From Syngnathus acus (lineage: Eukaryota > Chordata > Actinopteri > Syngnathiformes > Syngnathidae): a DNA stretch of 64,000 nt. A program made the translations under genes and the position numbers. This document shows, one piece after another, positions 1 to 59,978 of the stretch (position 1 is the stretch's first letter; every line of letters starts with the position of its first letter). The notes beneath the pieces are model-generated. The model searched no databases and was not told the origin of the DNA. It worked only from the letters and a program-made list of their open reading frames with translations. The stretch lies in NCBI RefSeq assembly GCF_901709675.1, contig NC_051097.1, positions 1,779,539-1,843,538 on the forward strand. The letters are read 5' to 3'.

Positions 1-1019
1 TTGGTGAAGGTACTTTTTTTTATCACTATTCCCCAGGGAGTTGTGGGCATTAACCATATTGCTTCTGGGGGCCATATTCAGATCTTGTTCAATGAAGCTC
101 ACAGGTAATTAACTTCACACATTTATAATTATGATGGAAACCAGAGCACACAGAGAACCCTTGTAGGCATGGGGAGTCCCAATGAACCCTAAGGTGAGTG
201 GACTGAAGAGGGATCCAAGCTGGAATTAAACCAATGAACGTGTTGCTGGTAGGGAGCAGTGCTCACTTCCGCTCTCCCGCCTACAAACTTGGAAATCCAG
301 AATTACACACCTCCACAGTTATTAGCAGCACCTATATAACTAGCTAATTAAAAAAAAAAGTATTTGTATTATCATGTAGCGTGTAATGCTATATCACTCA
401 TCTATCCAACCATAAGCATTATAATAAAAGTATGTTTCACAGTATTCCGTTACAATTTACCAATTTTTCAAATTTACAATTATTTCTAACTGGTTGGCTG
501 AGACAAATCCTCCCTCTTTTAGGAATGCAGTGTTCATTTGAACAACAACTCTTGTAACCACTACTCTTTTTTTTTTTTTTTTGCTTTATTAAAGTGCCAC
601 GGTTGTGACAAAAAAATCTGAGAAGTCGTGAGGAATAAAATGTCAAATGTCAATGTTGTATCATCATCATCATAATGTTTTGAGAAACATTAATGAGCAT
701 TTGAACAGACATACACTAAAAAGACTCTTTCCTAGCCCACTTGCTGGGTAGCGTGGATATCGAGTAGAACGGGTTACTTTTATCTAAGGTTGGGTTAAAT
801 ATTGTTTTAACACAGAGGTTTAAGGTGGTCCACCCATAAAAAATGTGCGGGCTGCATCTAGAAGTGCATTTGGTGTTAAAAACAGTGGCAAACACCTGAA
901 AGGGGGGAAGTTGCAGCTTCTTAGAAAATTGAATTTAACCACCACTGTTAAATTGATGATCTCGCAATCAATTTCTTAGCAGCTTTAACTTATCAAGATC
1001 ATATTGATACCCATATTAT
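1..1019. other. No gene recognised; probable neuregulin intron
   Basis: I see no exon, RNA gene or full mobile element. The sequence is AT-rich with short homopolymers. It lies downstream, on the minus strand, of the neuregulin type III exon ending at 3042, so it is probably part of that gene's first large intron. This is inferred from position only. Confidence 0.4.
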
Positions 1020-1909
1020 ATGGGTAGTTTTTACATCTTGATCAAATTGGGATTAAATAACTCAGCATTGCCTCACTCCCTTTTGGACCCAGTACTTGGT
1101 TTGCCATTTCAGCCAATTTGTCTTACTTTTGTCCCAGCAATTTTCAAAGTGAAACTTTTTTTGTGGTACAGTTGGAGCGATAATTTTGCATCTGATAAAG
1201 TTATTGTCAGCGTCATCGGACTCGCGGCCGCCATCGGGCCCCATCCCAGCGTCACCGGAGGCGGCATTGCCGGGCCTCGTGCCAACAATGCCGGACCCGC
1301 GATCATCAGAGACCCTGCTCCCACTGCTGGAACACGCATCTGACTCCTGCTGCTGCGTGCAGCTCTGGCTTCCTGTATGCCGCTGTGTGTGCGGCTGTGA
1401 CTCTTGCCGCTGCACGCGGTTCTGACTCTCCGTTTGCCGCAGAGTGCGGTTCTGTTTCCCCAAGTTTCCGCCGAGTGCGGTTCTGTCCCAGAGTTTCCGC
1501 CGTGTGCGGTTCTGTCCCCGATTAGCCGCCGATTGCGGTTCTGTTTCCCCGAGTTGCCGCCGATTGCAGTTCTGTTTCCCCGGGTTGCCGCCGATTGCGG
1601 TTCTGTCCCCGAGTTTCCGCTGATTGCGGTTCTGTCCCCAAATAGCCGCCGATTGCGGTTCTGTTTCCCCGAGTTGCCGCCGATTGCGGTTCTGTTTCCC
1701 CAAGTTGCCGCCGATTGCGGTTCCGTTTCCCCGAGTTGCCGCTGAGAGCGGTTGTTTCCCCAATCGCCGCCGAGCGCGGTTCAGTCTTTATCACAGACCA
1801 GTGGGGTCGTCTGGACTGGTGCGCTTCCCCCCGCCCCCCCGCGTGCCCCGTGGGGGGTTGGTTTTTTGGGACGTCGGGAGCCGTCCCTTGTGGGGGGGGG
1901 GGGGGGTTC
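1020..1909 (+). mobile_element. Internal 3' part of a gypsy-type LTR element, GC-rich
   Basis: This GC-rich block, unlike its AT-rich surroundings, runs into a G-run polypurine tract (about 1891-1906) directly before an LTR that starts with TGTCA. That order is the 3' end of an LTR retrotransposon. No gag, protease, RT or integrase domain is readable, so it is a non-autonomous or strongly decayed copy. Open frames on both strands mostly translate the tandem repeat at 1430-1785. No matching 5' LTR is in the window. Confidence 0.5.
1430..1785. repeat. GC-rich minisatellite, 28-31 bp units
   Basis: About a dozen units share the core GATTGCGGTTCTGT followed by a C-run and a GAGTTGCCGCC-like link. 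Unit length alternates between about 28 and 31 bp because of a 3-bp indel in the C-run region. Both strands stay open across it because unit lengths and composition avoid stops, which explains the overlapping open frames here; I do not regard them as genes. Confidence 0.85.
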
Positions 1910-2245
1910 TGTCAGGACTCGTCCCGGGTTGCTCTATTATGTAGGTTGTCATGGTTTCTGTTCGCGTCGCCCCTCCCCTCCTGTGTTACCTCACAATCAT
2001 TGTAATCTCAGTCACCTGCCTCTTGTTACCCGTCTTGTATTTAAGTCCTGTCTGTGTGTCACTCCCTGTCGGATCATTGTCAATGTCACTCTGTCTTTTT
2101 GTTTCACGTCTCTGTTCAGTTTCTGTTGTTGGTTTTGTTAGTGAGTCATGTCAGTTTACCGAGTCTGTTAGTTTGTGTTTGTCAATAAACCCTGGTCCAA
2201 GCTGCACTTGGTCGCCCTGCTCCATTTCCATTCCGATCCGTGACA
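1910..2245 (+). mobile_element. LTR of a Ty3/gypsy-type retrotransposon (3' LTR)
   Basis: The 336-bp segment begins TGTCAGGACTC and ends CCGTGACA, giving short inverted termini TGTCA/TGACA. It is preceded by a G-run polypurine tract. A TATA-like TGTATTTAAG lies near 2036 and a poly(A) signal AATAAA near 2184. This is standard LTR architecture. The family is inferred from terminal sequence only; no pol gene is available to confirm gypsy rather than another superfamily. Confidence 0.7.
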
Positions 2246-3041
2246 GTTATCACTATTAGACTAGAAAGTAATATACTGGAGTCCAACTTGGACACTTGAG
2301 CTGTCATCCCTCACCACTAGCTTTACATTGATCATCCAAAGAACATTGCAATAAATCTTACGTATATGTGACTACCATGGAATCATTATGTTGCAGACAG
2401 CATTAGCGAGTTGTGTTTTCCCCCTTGCGGTAAAGGGATGCCGGTCGGGGACATCAATTAGCCTCCAGCCAGCTCTGACCTTGAAAAGAAGCACTGGCAG
2501 TGAACAGGAAGTCTTCCTGTGCCCACAGCCTGGTGTTTCAGTTTGTCATGCATTATTGATTTTCATTTTTTCTTAGGACTGTAATATTGTATGCTTCCTC
2601 CAAGTGCAGATGTGCAAATTAGCGCCAGCTAAATCCATTCTTGTGTGCCAAAATCTAAGTGTAGAACTTGAAACAATGATAATTACATTCAGCCACTGTT
2701 GTATGTTGAAGTCAGTTTGACTAGCACATACCTAGAGGGGGAGCAATATTTCAGAGGCTTAGTCATGCACCTCCACGGTGCTCTCAGCAAGTCACAACGT
2801 GCCCGCTCTAAGGCAAAGGCCTGACAGCCTATACTTCCTTCCTGCAGTAGTCGATAGAACCGATAATTGCTTTGGAACAAAACACCTTTTTTGTTTCTGT
2901 TGATAAAAATCACAGTTCAAGATGCAGATGAAGTGCTCCTTGCCTATCCCAAATTCCTATCATGATGTCTCGCAGGCATTTATGGAACAAAGAAAGGAAA
3001 AGATAACCCATTCCCAGTTCTTTTGAGAAGTATGTACTTAC
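2246..3041. other. No feature recognised; start of neuregulin intron
   Basis: On the minus strand this is the first 0.8 kb of the intron after the type III neuregulin exon, beginning with GTAAGT at 3041-3036. I see no further exon or mobile element. Confidence 0.4.
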
Positions 3042-3747
3042 AGAGAGTTGGGATGAATATGTCGTTCACTTCTTTTGTTGTAAAAGGGAGAGGTGTCTGC
3101 TTTGGGATGGTGGGAAATTCAGCAGTTGATTTAACTGTGACTGACGGTTCAGGTTGGGTTCCTCGTGGAGGCACGTATGAACCTCGTGTAGACTTGTCCT
3201 CCAGTAAAACGTCAGGATGTGCCGAGGTTATGGCGGCGGTGGTGGTCAGGGAGACAGTTGACGGAGACGAATAAGCAATTGACATAGTTAGTCCCAGTGT
3301 GGGGTCCACTGATATGATAATAGGGTCCTGCCCTATGCGTTTAGGATCTAAATGAGTGGGGGGTTCATACTCAAAGATCTTATCGGCGAAGACCCATTTG
3401 AGTCCAGCTGTGCACAAAGCTAAACTAAGCAGGCAGGCCAGGATGGGCAGAATGCAGATTTTCTCAGAGTGCAGGCAATTGTTAATCTGTTCCATCTCTA
3501 TGCACACACAGCAGGTGGCTGACAAAGCCATAACTCCTGAAGCTCCCGGATGCTCCCCACCATCATCATCATCACCGCCTCCCTCTGCAGTTACCTCTGC
3601 AACCTCCTCCCCGTTCTCTCCAGCTGCCTCTGTCTCCTCTGGTTTCTCCTCTGGGACTTGTCCAGTATCAACGGTGGAGCCAGAGGGGGAGGCTAATCCA
3701 GAAGGGGGGACTGGCTCTGCAGAGAAATCCTCCACTCCTTCAGTCAT
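3042..3747 (-). CDS. nrg2: Neuregulin type III N-terminal coding exon (nrg2-like), partial
   Basis: This exon encodes 235 residues plus one base (phase 1) before a consensus donor GTAAGT at 3041-3036. The start is the ATG at 3747; the frame stays open upstream but only with GTG. An acidic Glu/Asp-rich cytosolic region (about 1-72) is followed by the cysteine-rich membrane domain: a Cys-Cys-x-Cys cluster at 79-82, the SEKICILPILAC start of a hydrophobic segment at about 97-120, then KWVFADKIFEYEPP and a GQDPI stretch. This is the signature of type III (CRD) neuregulins, ErbB3/ErbB4 ligands that signal at the juxtamembrane and control Schwann-cell myelination. A Ser/Thr/Pro-rich stalk follows. 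EGF domain and tail exons are outside the window. NRG1 and NRG2 both can carry this domain. I favour NRG2 because the neighbour slc38a9 shares chromosome 5q with NRG2 in human; this is inference. Confidence 0.85.
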
Positions 3748-4082
3748 CTTAACTGCTGGATGCAGGTCTCGGAACACGATTAACTAAGACAGCGTCAGCC
3801 GCCAGTCACTTTAAGTATGTTATCCATCACTAGGTGAGCCAGGATTGCAGAGGAAAGTGGGGAAACGTTCTTGATTTTGACCTTGTTAACAGTCTGGGGT
3901 TTATGTGGACGGCCTTCCATGCACAACGGAAAGGAGTTCCATGCGCTCAAAGAAATGTACTCATGTGTCTACAAGTGGAATATTCAGATATGCTGCAGGA
4001 TAAAAACAGAAAAGATTTCATTAATTCCATGGAGGTTCTGCATAGTCTGAGAGGATGATGGGAATAGTGAAGACTCACTCAC

Positions 4083-4390
4083 CTGAGTACTTGGACGGAG
4101 GAGATGGCGTTGTCGTGATGGGACGTCTGCAGCTGCGGTAGTTGAAGTGCATAGGATAGGACGGCCAGGCACTGCAGTGGCAGGCGGAACATGCTGCCTT
4201 GTCTGTCTGTGAAGCTTCAGGCAGCAGAATGGCTGAATCATGAGGGAGCGGCAGGTGTCCTTCCTCTCCAGAGCAACCACAGAAACAGATGAGTAAGGGA
4301 AAAAAGAGAGAATGATAGAGAGGAGGTGGGAGGGCAGGAGGGAGTGAGGGAGGCTGGCTGCAGCAGCAGCGGCAGCAGCACACTAGGGCA
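4083..4390 (-). other. nrg2: Probable 5' UTR exon of the type III neuregulin transcript
   Basis: On the minus strand the sequence ends ACTCAG followed by GTGAGT (donor at 4082-4077), a near-perfect splice donor. About 0.3 kb further on, the coding exon is preceded by a plausible acceptor, GCTGTCTTAG, ending at 3784. Splicing these gives an exon joining upstream of the ATG at 3747. The frame into exon 2 is open, but I see no well-placed upstream ATG conserved in neuregulins, so I treat it as untranslated. The 5' limit is approximate. Confidence 0.4.
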
Positions 4391-5728
4391 AAGAAGATGG
4401 GTTACTCCCCTTTTTCTTCTTTCACCCCTCCTCTCTCACTAAAGTGGTGAGCGGGGCAGGCCTCCTCCTCTCTCTCCTTCACTTCCTGTCTTGCCACTGC
4501 GTCCGTGCGCTCTTGTGCAGGCTGCTCCCAATCCCAGCACAAAGCATCAAGCTAAGCAAGTTCCTTAATCCAATTAAGAGCCCATGTCAGCGAATCACAG
4601 GCAAGCCAACTGCTCCAGCCACCTCCTCCAACAGCAGCCCCCATTGATTATGCCGAAACCAAAGGGTGTGTTTTGTATCCAGGGGAAAGAGCCAAGCAAG
4701 CAGACATATGATCCATCCCAGGAGGATAGAGCCAGTGTGCTCCTGTCCTCTCAAGTAACCGAGTAATAACACAGACAATAATGGTAATGAATAAGATGGT
4801 GCTTTGATCATCGACGGTGCATTAATTCTGTTATATATATACTATTTTAAGAAGTGATTCCTTAACATCTGGATTGAAACAGACATTTGTCCTACAGGGA
4901 CAAATAACAGGACGTAAACGTCAAGAGCCCCTTCAAGCATTATAAAGGTTTACCAGACCACCATTAAAACTATTAAGTATATAACCCAAAGACATCAGGT
5001 AAGTGGCTTCCAAAGCAATCCAAGGACTTCTGGGGCTCGAGGGCCCAAACAAGATGAAGAAAGGTCAGGTAACCTCCACACGGAAAGCTGACCCTGTGGT
5101 GACCCTTTCCAATCCTCAGACAGAATTAATACCAGTAATGGTATCTGTGGGAGAGGACTTCCTGTCAGGCCCTTGAATTAGAAACCCGCATATTGATTAT
5201 ACTCAGCATTTTCGTTCACTTTTTTTTTGTTTAGAAGAGGCCATTTGTCACAAAGGCAAATAAAAAATGCTGGGGAGGTTTTCCTATTTTTATAATGAAT
5301 CAATAGATTGTTAAATTGTTTAAGATTTGATATTGACACAAGGACAACAGTAAACACAACCCTTTTTGAAAAGTTTTGACTAAAGGCCCACCATAAATGT
5401 AAAACAAAAATAAAAGTAACAAGCCCAAAACATGATGCTCCCACGACCATGATCATACTGAGTAATTGCAATATTTCTGAACCAAACATTCATTCAAAAT
5501 AAAATGTTTTTAATGTTGGCTTCATCCAACTAACACATTTAACCTCTTGCTTGATCATGCTGCATGGTGACTGTCAGTCTTTTATGCTAGCTAGGAGTTA
5601 TTCTGTGCAAAATGGTTAGCGTTACGTTTCACGTTTTTGTATATATTTGAGAAATATACAGTACTTGATTTCATCTCATTTGATTTTTTTTTTTTAAATG
5701 AAAAGACCACACTTCTTTTTACCTGAGA
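4391..5728. other. Intergenic: neuregulin upstream region and slc38a9 downstream flank
   Basis: Between the putative neuregulin 5' exon and the slc38a9 poly(A) signal. The first part (to about 4650) is richer in GC and may hold the neuregulin type III promoter; I cannot define a start site. The remainder is AT-rich with no recognisable element. Confidence 0.4.
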
Positions 5729-5734
5729 TTTATT
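5729..5734 (-). terminator. slc38a9: Candidate poly(A) signal of slc38a9
   Basis: TTTATT on the plus strand is AATAAA on the minus strand, about 520 nt past the slc38a9 stop. It is the first canonical hexamer I noticed downstream of the stop. Cleavage site unproven. Confidence 0.4.
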
Positions 5735-6089
5735 TCCACTCAGGTTCCCTTTGTATCTTCTTATCGAGCACCGAATACAGAATATCAGAATTATCTGAAG
5801 ATGGGTTATAAAATGGCAAATTTGGTTAAAAATTACAACATGCCATTTACAATGCATACAGTTGGTATAATCACCAAGAGCATTCAGTCAACAAAATGAT
5901 GACAAAATGCAACTGTAAAGCCATACATATTGATTCCAAGGAAAGATAACATTAAATGTATAATTATGCATCCCTTATAGCCTATAGTCCCTTTGACCCG
6001 CAGTCAAATACATCCCTACGACTCGTCTGAGCAGGAGTAATCAAACATCTAAAGTTACCATCAAAGAACCTTTTATCACATCACAATCC

Positions 6090-6185
6090 CACTCGCTGGG
6101 CGACAGAAGATAACAATGTCATTACATTCCTGGTGGATGTTGTACATGTGTGACAATGACAATAAAGATCTATTCTATTCTATAT
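6090..6185 (+). mobile_element. LINE 3'-end fragment with ATTCT tail
   Basis: The segment ends GACAATAAAGATC followed by a short (TATTC)n tail, a typical 3' terminus of fish CR1/L2-group LINEs. The same terminus occurs in reverse at 48252. It lies in the presumed slc38a9 3' UTR, antisense to the gene. Confidence 0.5.
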
Positions 6186-6252
6186 GTCTTTTTTTGGTAA
6201 TCATTTTAAAGGTCCATCACATAATCAAAACCCTGCCAGGGAAGGTGTGAAT

Positions 6253-55492
<49,240 letters not shown>

Positions 55493-56272
55493 GATACCTG
55501 AGACAGTCAAGTCCTGATAACTACCATCACCTGACTGGGATGAAGATGTCATAAAGTTAACAACTGACCACAAGGCATTATGGCATCAAATATCACAGAG
55601 GAACAATAACACATTTGTGCAGTACAATAAGGAACTGCAGTTTTCTGTTGCATTCTAAGTTCTATAACTTCAGTCACAGAAAATAATTTAGGGAGTTCAA
55701 AACAACACACTAAAGCAGGATACTGATTAGTTAAATAACTAAACCCAACTAAAATTTACCAGTGGCACCACAACAAGACACAATAGCATGTCATCTCTTT
55801 ATTCGCTAAATTTCTGTGCAACTTTTGCAAATTATAAAAACGTTATACAATAGATCCAAGTTGCTCACAAATAAACCAGCACCATGACGTTATGCTAACC
55901 TTACAAGTGGTGTGTATCCCCCAAATAAATGATAAATTGATACATATCTTGAGAGTGGAAGCATTCGGTTCAATACACTCCCATCCTAACAGTCAAAACT
56001 AATTTTCCGAATGATCGTTAGCTAGTGTCGGGAACACAGGCCAGTCACCACGTGACAATGGAAAAACGTATTGTCTCAATTTGATTGCTTAAAATTAAAT
56101 TCAACCATATAACCAATACTGTTCATCAATCACTGTAGTAGATTTGTGGAGAAAATCAAGATAATGTGTTTTGTGTCTGAGACGAGCTAAAGCATTTAAA
56201 ATAAAAGTACAGTACTAAAGAAGAAGTCTTCGAGGGACACAAAACACAAAATATGTTCATGCTTAAACCTAC

Positions 56273-56400
56273 CGATGTTTACAATGATGACATCCTTCCC
56301 GGGTATCTTCAGTTTGTCTCAATTTAACTGTTAGACTGTGGCAGCCCTGACTAACTACAGTACAGTAAACGAGTGAGTAACCAGTCTTAGAAAGTACAAA
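56273..56400 (-). other. slc38a9: Candidate slc38a9 5' UTR exon
   Basis: On the minus strand the sequence CATTGTAAACATCG is followed by GTAGGT, a good donor, 780 nt upstream of the start codon. It lies where a non-coding first exon would be expected. It contains a short upstream ATG frame (MSSL, stop). The transcription start is not visible. Confidence 0.3.
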
Positions 56401-56414
56401 TATGCTTCCTACAT

Positions 56415-56900
56415 ATGTGTGTATGTCCTCCTTCGTCCTCCATCCATCTACTGCTTATGATCGTTATTCTTTTTTCCTTCGTCTTGTATCGCTGTTCTTC
56501 TTCTTCTTCTGCTTCTTCCTCTTTGGTGTTTAACAGCGGCTGTTGCGTTGCATTGCCGCCACCCTACGACTCGTTTGCGCTCTTCACTACATTTCCTTTC
56601 CAATCCTCCGGTTTGCAAATTCTTGCTTTAAGTCCTTTCCGATTTGAGATACGGGGTACTTCATTCACTTTCCAATTATACTACACCAAAATGCGTTTTA
56701 GTTTTTGTCAAGGTAATATTTTGCGCATCTAAGGCGTTTTGCATTGTTTGTTGGCATTAAGCCGAACAGACTGTCATAAGGCAAAGCCGCAGGGTGAGAA
56801 TCCCTGAGCTAAAACTATAGAAAAGAGATGGTCGAAAATTTGAGATTTTGTTTATGAGAAATCGTGAGTGTTGATTCAAATAATTAGACCTAGTTTGTTT
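56415..56900. promoter_or_regulatory. slc38a9: Possible slc38a9 promoter region
   Basis: More CpG-containing than the flanks (for example GTTGCGTTGCATTGCCGCC near 56542) and free of recognised transposons. No core promoter motif is convincing. Position upstream of the putative first exon is the only support. Confidence 0.2.
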
Positions 56901-56967
56901 GAATGTGCAGCACATCGTATAGGATGACACAAAAGCAATCTAAGCACAGGATACTTTAGGAAAACGT

Positions 56968-56973
56968 TTTATT
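56968..56973 (-). terminator. Candidate poly(A) signal of an upstream-lying minus-strand gene
   Basis: TTTATT (AATAAA on minus) begins a 1.8-kb transposon-free, AT-rich stretch leading to the candidate terminal exon at 58755-58925. Confidence 0.3.
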
Positions 56974-58754
56974 GAAGAAAAGAATAGTTAAACCAATAAA
57001 AATATGTAGTTTTTTTCCACATTTGTTTTGTTTTCCCAACTCAAAGAACAATGATAAGACGAATTTAATGTTTCCTATATTTTGCTACATTAAACCATAC
57101 TTCAACACATAACCATCTAAATAATAGAGAACATTAAAAAATATAAACAGAAAAAATACAAGATTGTCTGTCTTCTAGGCTGCAGGCACAAAGGCTATGC
57201 AACTGTTAAGTAGACATGTCATTGTTTTCAACATTTAACCTTACGGCCGAAAAACTTCCAACTTCCAACTGATCTTTTCAAATACAAATGTTTGGGATGT
57301 GGATGTGACTATTTGGAAACAGCAGTGAGACATCAAATTATTTTTTTCTAGTCTGATAGCTCCTCTTGGCATGCATTTAGCTTGGGTCCAAATAAGCACC
57401 TTTATATATGTAATATAGCACCATTTTTTCCCCCATATAATTTTTCTTTTATACTAGGACCCAACCAATGGCATGCATACACTCTAAAACTTTGCTGTTT
57501 CAGTTACCATTTCTAAACATAGCTTTATTTCAAACATTACAAGGCAAGTAATGATTACTGATAAAGTACCTTACATAGAGTTGATGAACTAGTACAGTAC
57601 AAAACTAGTTAGATTTTTTTTTTTTTATGTCATACTCTAAAGGACAACAGGTCACACTGATATATGTAACAATTACCTAAAATGTACACAGCTTACCATG
57701 TTTTTCAGGTCATTTGACTTTCAAACAAAACCCCAACTTATCTCTTAAGTTCTTTACTCCAGAACTGCGGAGAGAGCAAAATGAAACAGCAAACTATCAC
57801 TTCTTCAGTACACAAACATTCACATGACAAGCACAAATACATTTACACTTTGTCACCACTTGTCCCACCTCTGTACCTTTTTTGTGTAATTTGTTAGACG
57901 ATCATTTTCATCCAAAAATACCATGGTCATGTCCAAATTCATAGAAATAACACAATCAGAACAATATACCTCAGTGGACTTCATTGTTCCCAAACCAAAA
58001 AAAAAACACACATTGAAAATCAATTATACAGTCGCATTGTGAAGGTACTTTAAGGCATTGGGGTTGGAAACATCTTTGTTATAAGTCCAGATTTTCCTTT
58101 GAGTTATTCATCACAGTCTGAAAATCTTGTGATCATAATGCCAACAGGAATCTTGATACCTTAAGAATGATCTCTGTCCCTTCTGGCCTTAACCAAACAC
58201 TAATTTTGAGTCCTTTGCATCACTCATCTTATCTAGCATTCGTGATGTCACTGACACGTATTCTATATGTTCATTGCACCCTTAAGTATAGTCATTAGTG
58301 TTCAAACAAAATATTTCAAGTTTTCACACCTATATAAATGAACAGTGATTGTTATTATCACTCATTTAGTGTAAACACAACTAAACAAAACTGTCAAGTA
58401 CTGAATAAACACAGTAGGAGAGAGAAGAAGCTGTCATTTGGGATGAATCATCTCTAACAGGACCATATTTAGACATTTTATGAAACGCATATTCATAGTG
58501 TGTCACACATTTATTAGTAGTCTGCTCTTTTTGTATGCATTTGTTACTTATTTGTAGCTGAACACATTCTTTAATACACTTGATTGTTATACAGTATAAG
58601 CTTTATGAAGTTTTGGTTTTTCTTGAGCCAAATAGTAAAAGGAAAACCAAAATAAATCAGACTGCTTACGGCATGCTTTGGAAGTAGCTGTGTCGCTTTT
58701 CATTTTTTTTACAGGAAGCAGCACATGCAGTGCCATTTCCAAAGACGAATATGC
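56974..58754 (-). other. Possible long 3' UTR
   Basis: No transposon, tandem repeat or coding exon was recognised over 1.8 kb, unusual for this locus. It would be the 3' UTR if the exon at 58755 is real. Otherwise it is intergenic sequence. Confidence 0.3.
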
Positions 58755-58925
58755 TTATGGTTTCGGACACCATTCAACATGCTCATCGGTAAAAATGTAA
58801 TGTTGTCCTTTGAAGTCTTGAGGTAGTCCACATTGATTTACATATGTGGTGCTTTCGAGCACTTGGAAGATGTGTGTTACAAGCATGAACCGCATAAAAC
58901 AAAGAATTAACCCTGTCTCCTCCCT
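58755..58925 (-). CDS. Candidate terminal coding exon, unrecognised protein
   Basis: A strong acceptor (TTTGTCTTTGTCTTTAG) is followed by a frame of 56 codons ending TAA. The end reads CGLPQDFKGQHYIFTDEHVE and then WCPKP. A second frame through the same stretch is also open for 46 codons, so the choice is uncertain. I do not recognise either product. If real, the gene extends beyond the right edge, with an intron of more than 5 kb. Confidence 0.25.
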   Translation of the reverse strand, partial: REETGLILCFMRFMLVTHIFQVLESTTYVNQCGLPQDFKGQHYIFTDEHVEWCPKP

Positions 58926-59080
58926 CTAAAGACAAAGACAAAAAAACATTCAAAAGGCAGCAGTATTTTGCCAAGTAACAATGCAGACACTTTTAATTCA
59001 TAATGATAAGAAGTTACCTTAGTTGATCAGTTCACAAATATAATTATTACATTTGGATTATTTTTTTATTATGACATCTA

Positions 59081-59978
59081 CCGTATTTTCCGGACTATAA
59101 GGCGCATCTAAAAACCTAAAATTTTCTCAAAAGCCGGCAGTGCGCCTTATAGTCCAGTGCGCCTTATATATGGATCAATTGATGAATTTGTTGATCCATA
59201 CTGGTTGTACACAGTGCTCTGCCAAAATGTTTCAGTACGTTTTAGTACGACTAGTAAATTACAAGGTCGCATCGTGATTGTTTACACTTTGCTGAGGCTC
59301 ATGGGAGATTGCGAGCTGAGGCTCATGGGACTTTGCGGATGGCTAATGCTATAACGATAGCTGCTATACGTACCAGGCTATTTCATGTCAAAATAGGCTG
59401 CTCTGTTAATGTTTCAAGTAAATCTACGGATCGATATGGAAGGGAAACATAGGTAAGCAGTACCAATGCGTTAGATCGAACTTTAGTCAGTTCCGATCAT
59501 TTTATAGGAGATCGTTTGAGAAACGCGATTGTTTACACTTTGCTGAGGCTCATGGGAGATTGCGAGCTGAGGCTCGTGGGACTTTGCGGATGGCTAATGC
59601 TATAACGATAGCTGCTATACGTACCAGGCTATTTCATGTCAAAATAGGCTGCTCTGTTAATGTTTCGAGTAAATCTACGGATCGATATGGAAGGGAAACA
59701 TAGGTAAGTAGTACCAATGCGTTAGATCGAACTTTAGTCACTTCCGATCATTTTATAGGAGATCGTTTGAGAAACGCGATTGTTTACAGAGGGCTCGTTG
59801 GTTATTGGCTAGTGGATGCATACCGCAACCCTAGTCAACCTCAGTTTGTTGCAGTATAGCTTCTATTTTATGCGCCTTATAATCCGGTGCGCCTTATATA
59901 TGGACAAAGTTTTAAAATGGTCCGTTCATTGAAGGTGCGCCTTATAATCCGGTGCGCCTTTTAGTGCGGAAAATACGG
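59081..59978. mobile_element. TA-flanked MITE with internal 251-bp duplication
   Basis: Starts CCGTATTTTCCGGACTATAA and ends GTGCGGAAAATACGG, with TA on both sides. The internal segment starting TTTACACTTTGCTGAGG repeats at 59281 and 59532, with a third partial start at 59783 (spacing 251 and 251). GCGCCTTATAATCCGGTGCG-type subterminal repeats at both ends. Confidence 0.92.

Noticed and set aside
1062-1763. A 233-codon minus-strand frame and overlapping plus-strand frames
   Set aside because: They translate the 28-31-bp minisatellite; GC-rich repeats lacking stops in several frames are not genes.
3748-3777. Longer neuregulin start at position 3777
   Set aside because: The codon is GTG. The first ATG in frame is at 3747, with a plausible splice acceptor just upstream.
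4075-4383. Cys/Ser/Pro-rich open frames upstream of the neuregulin exon
   Set aside because: No domain, no ATG in good context, and a splice donor within; better explained as 5' UTR.
58783-58974. 63-codon minus-strand frame overlapping the candidate terminal exon
   Set aside because: It crosses the acceptor site and starts in presumed intron; kept only as an alternative frame for the exon.
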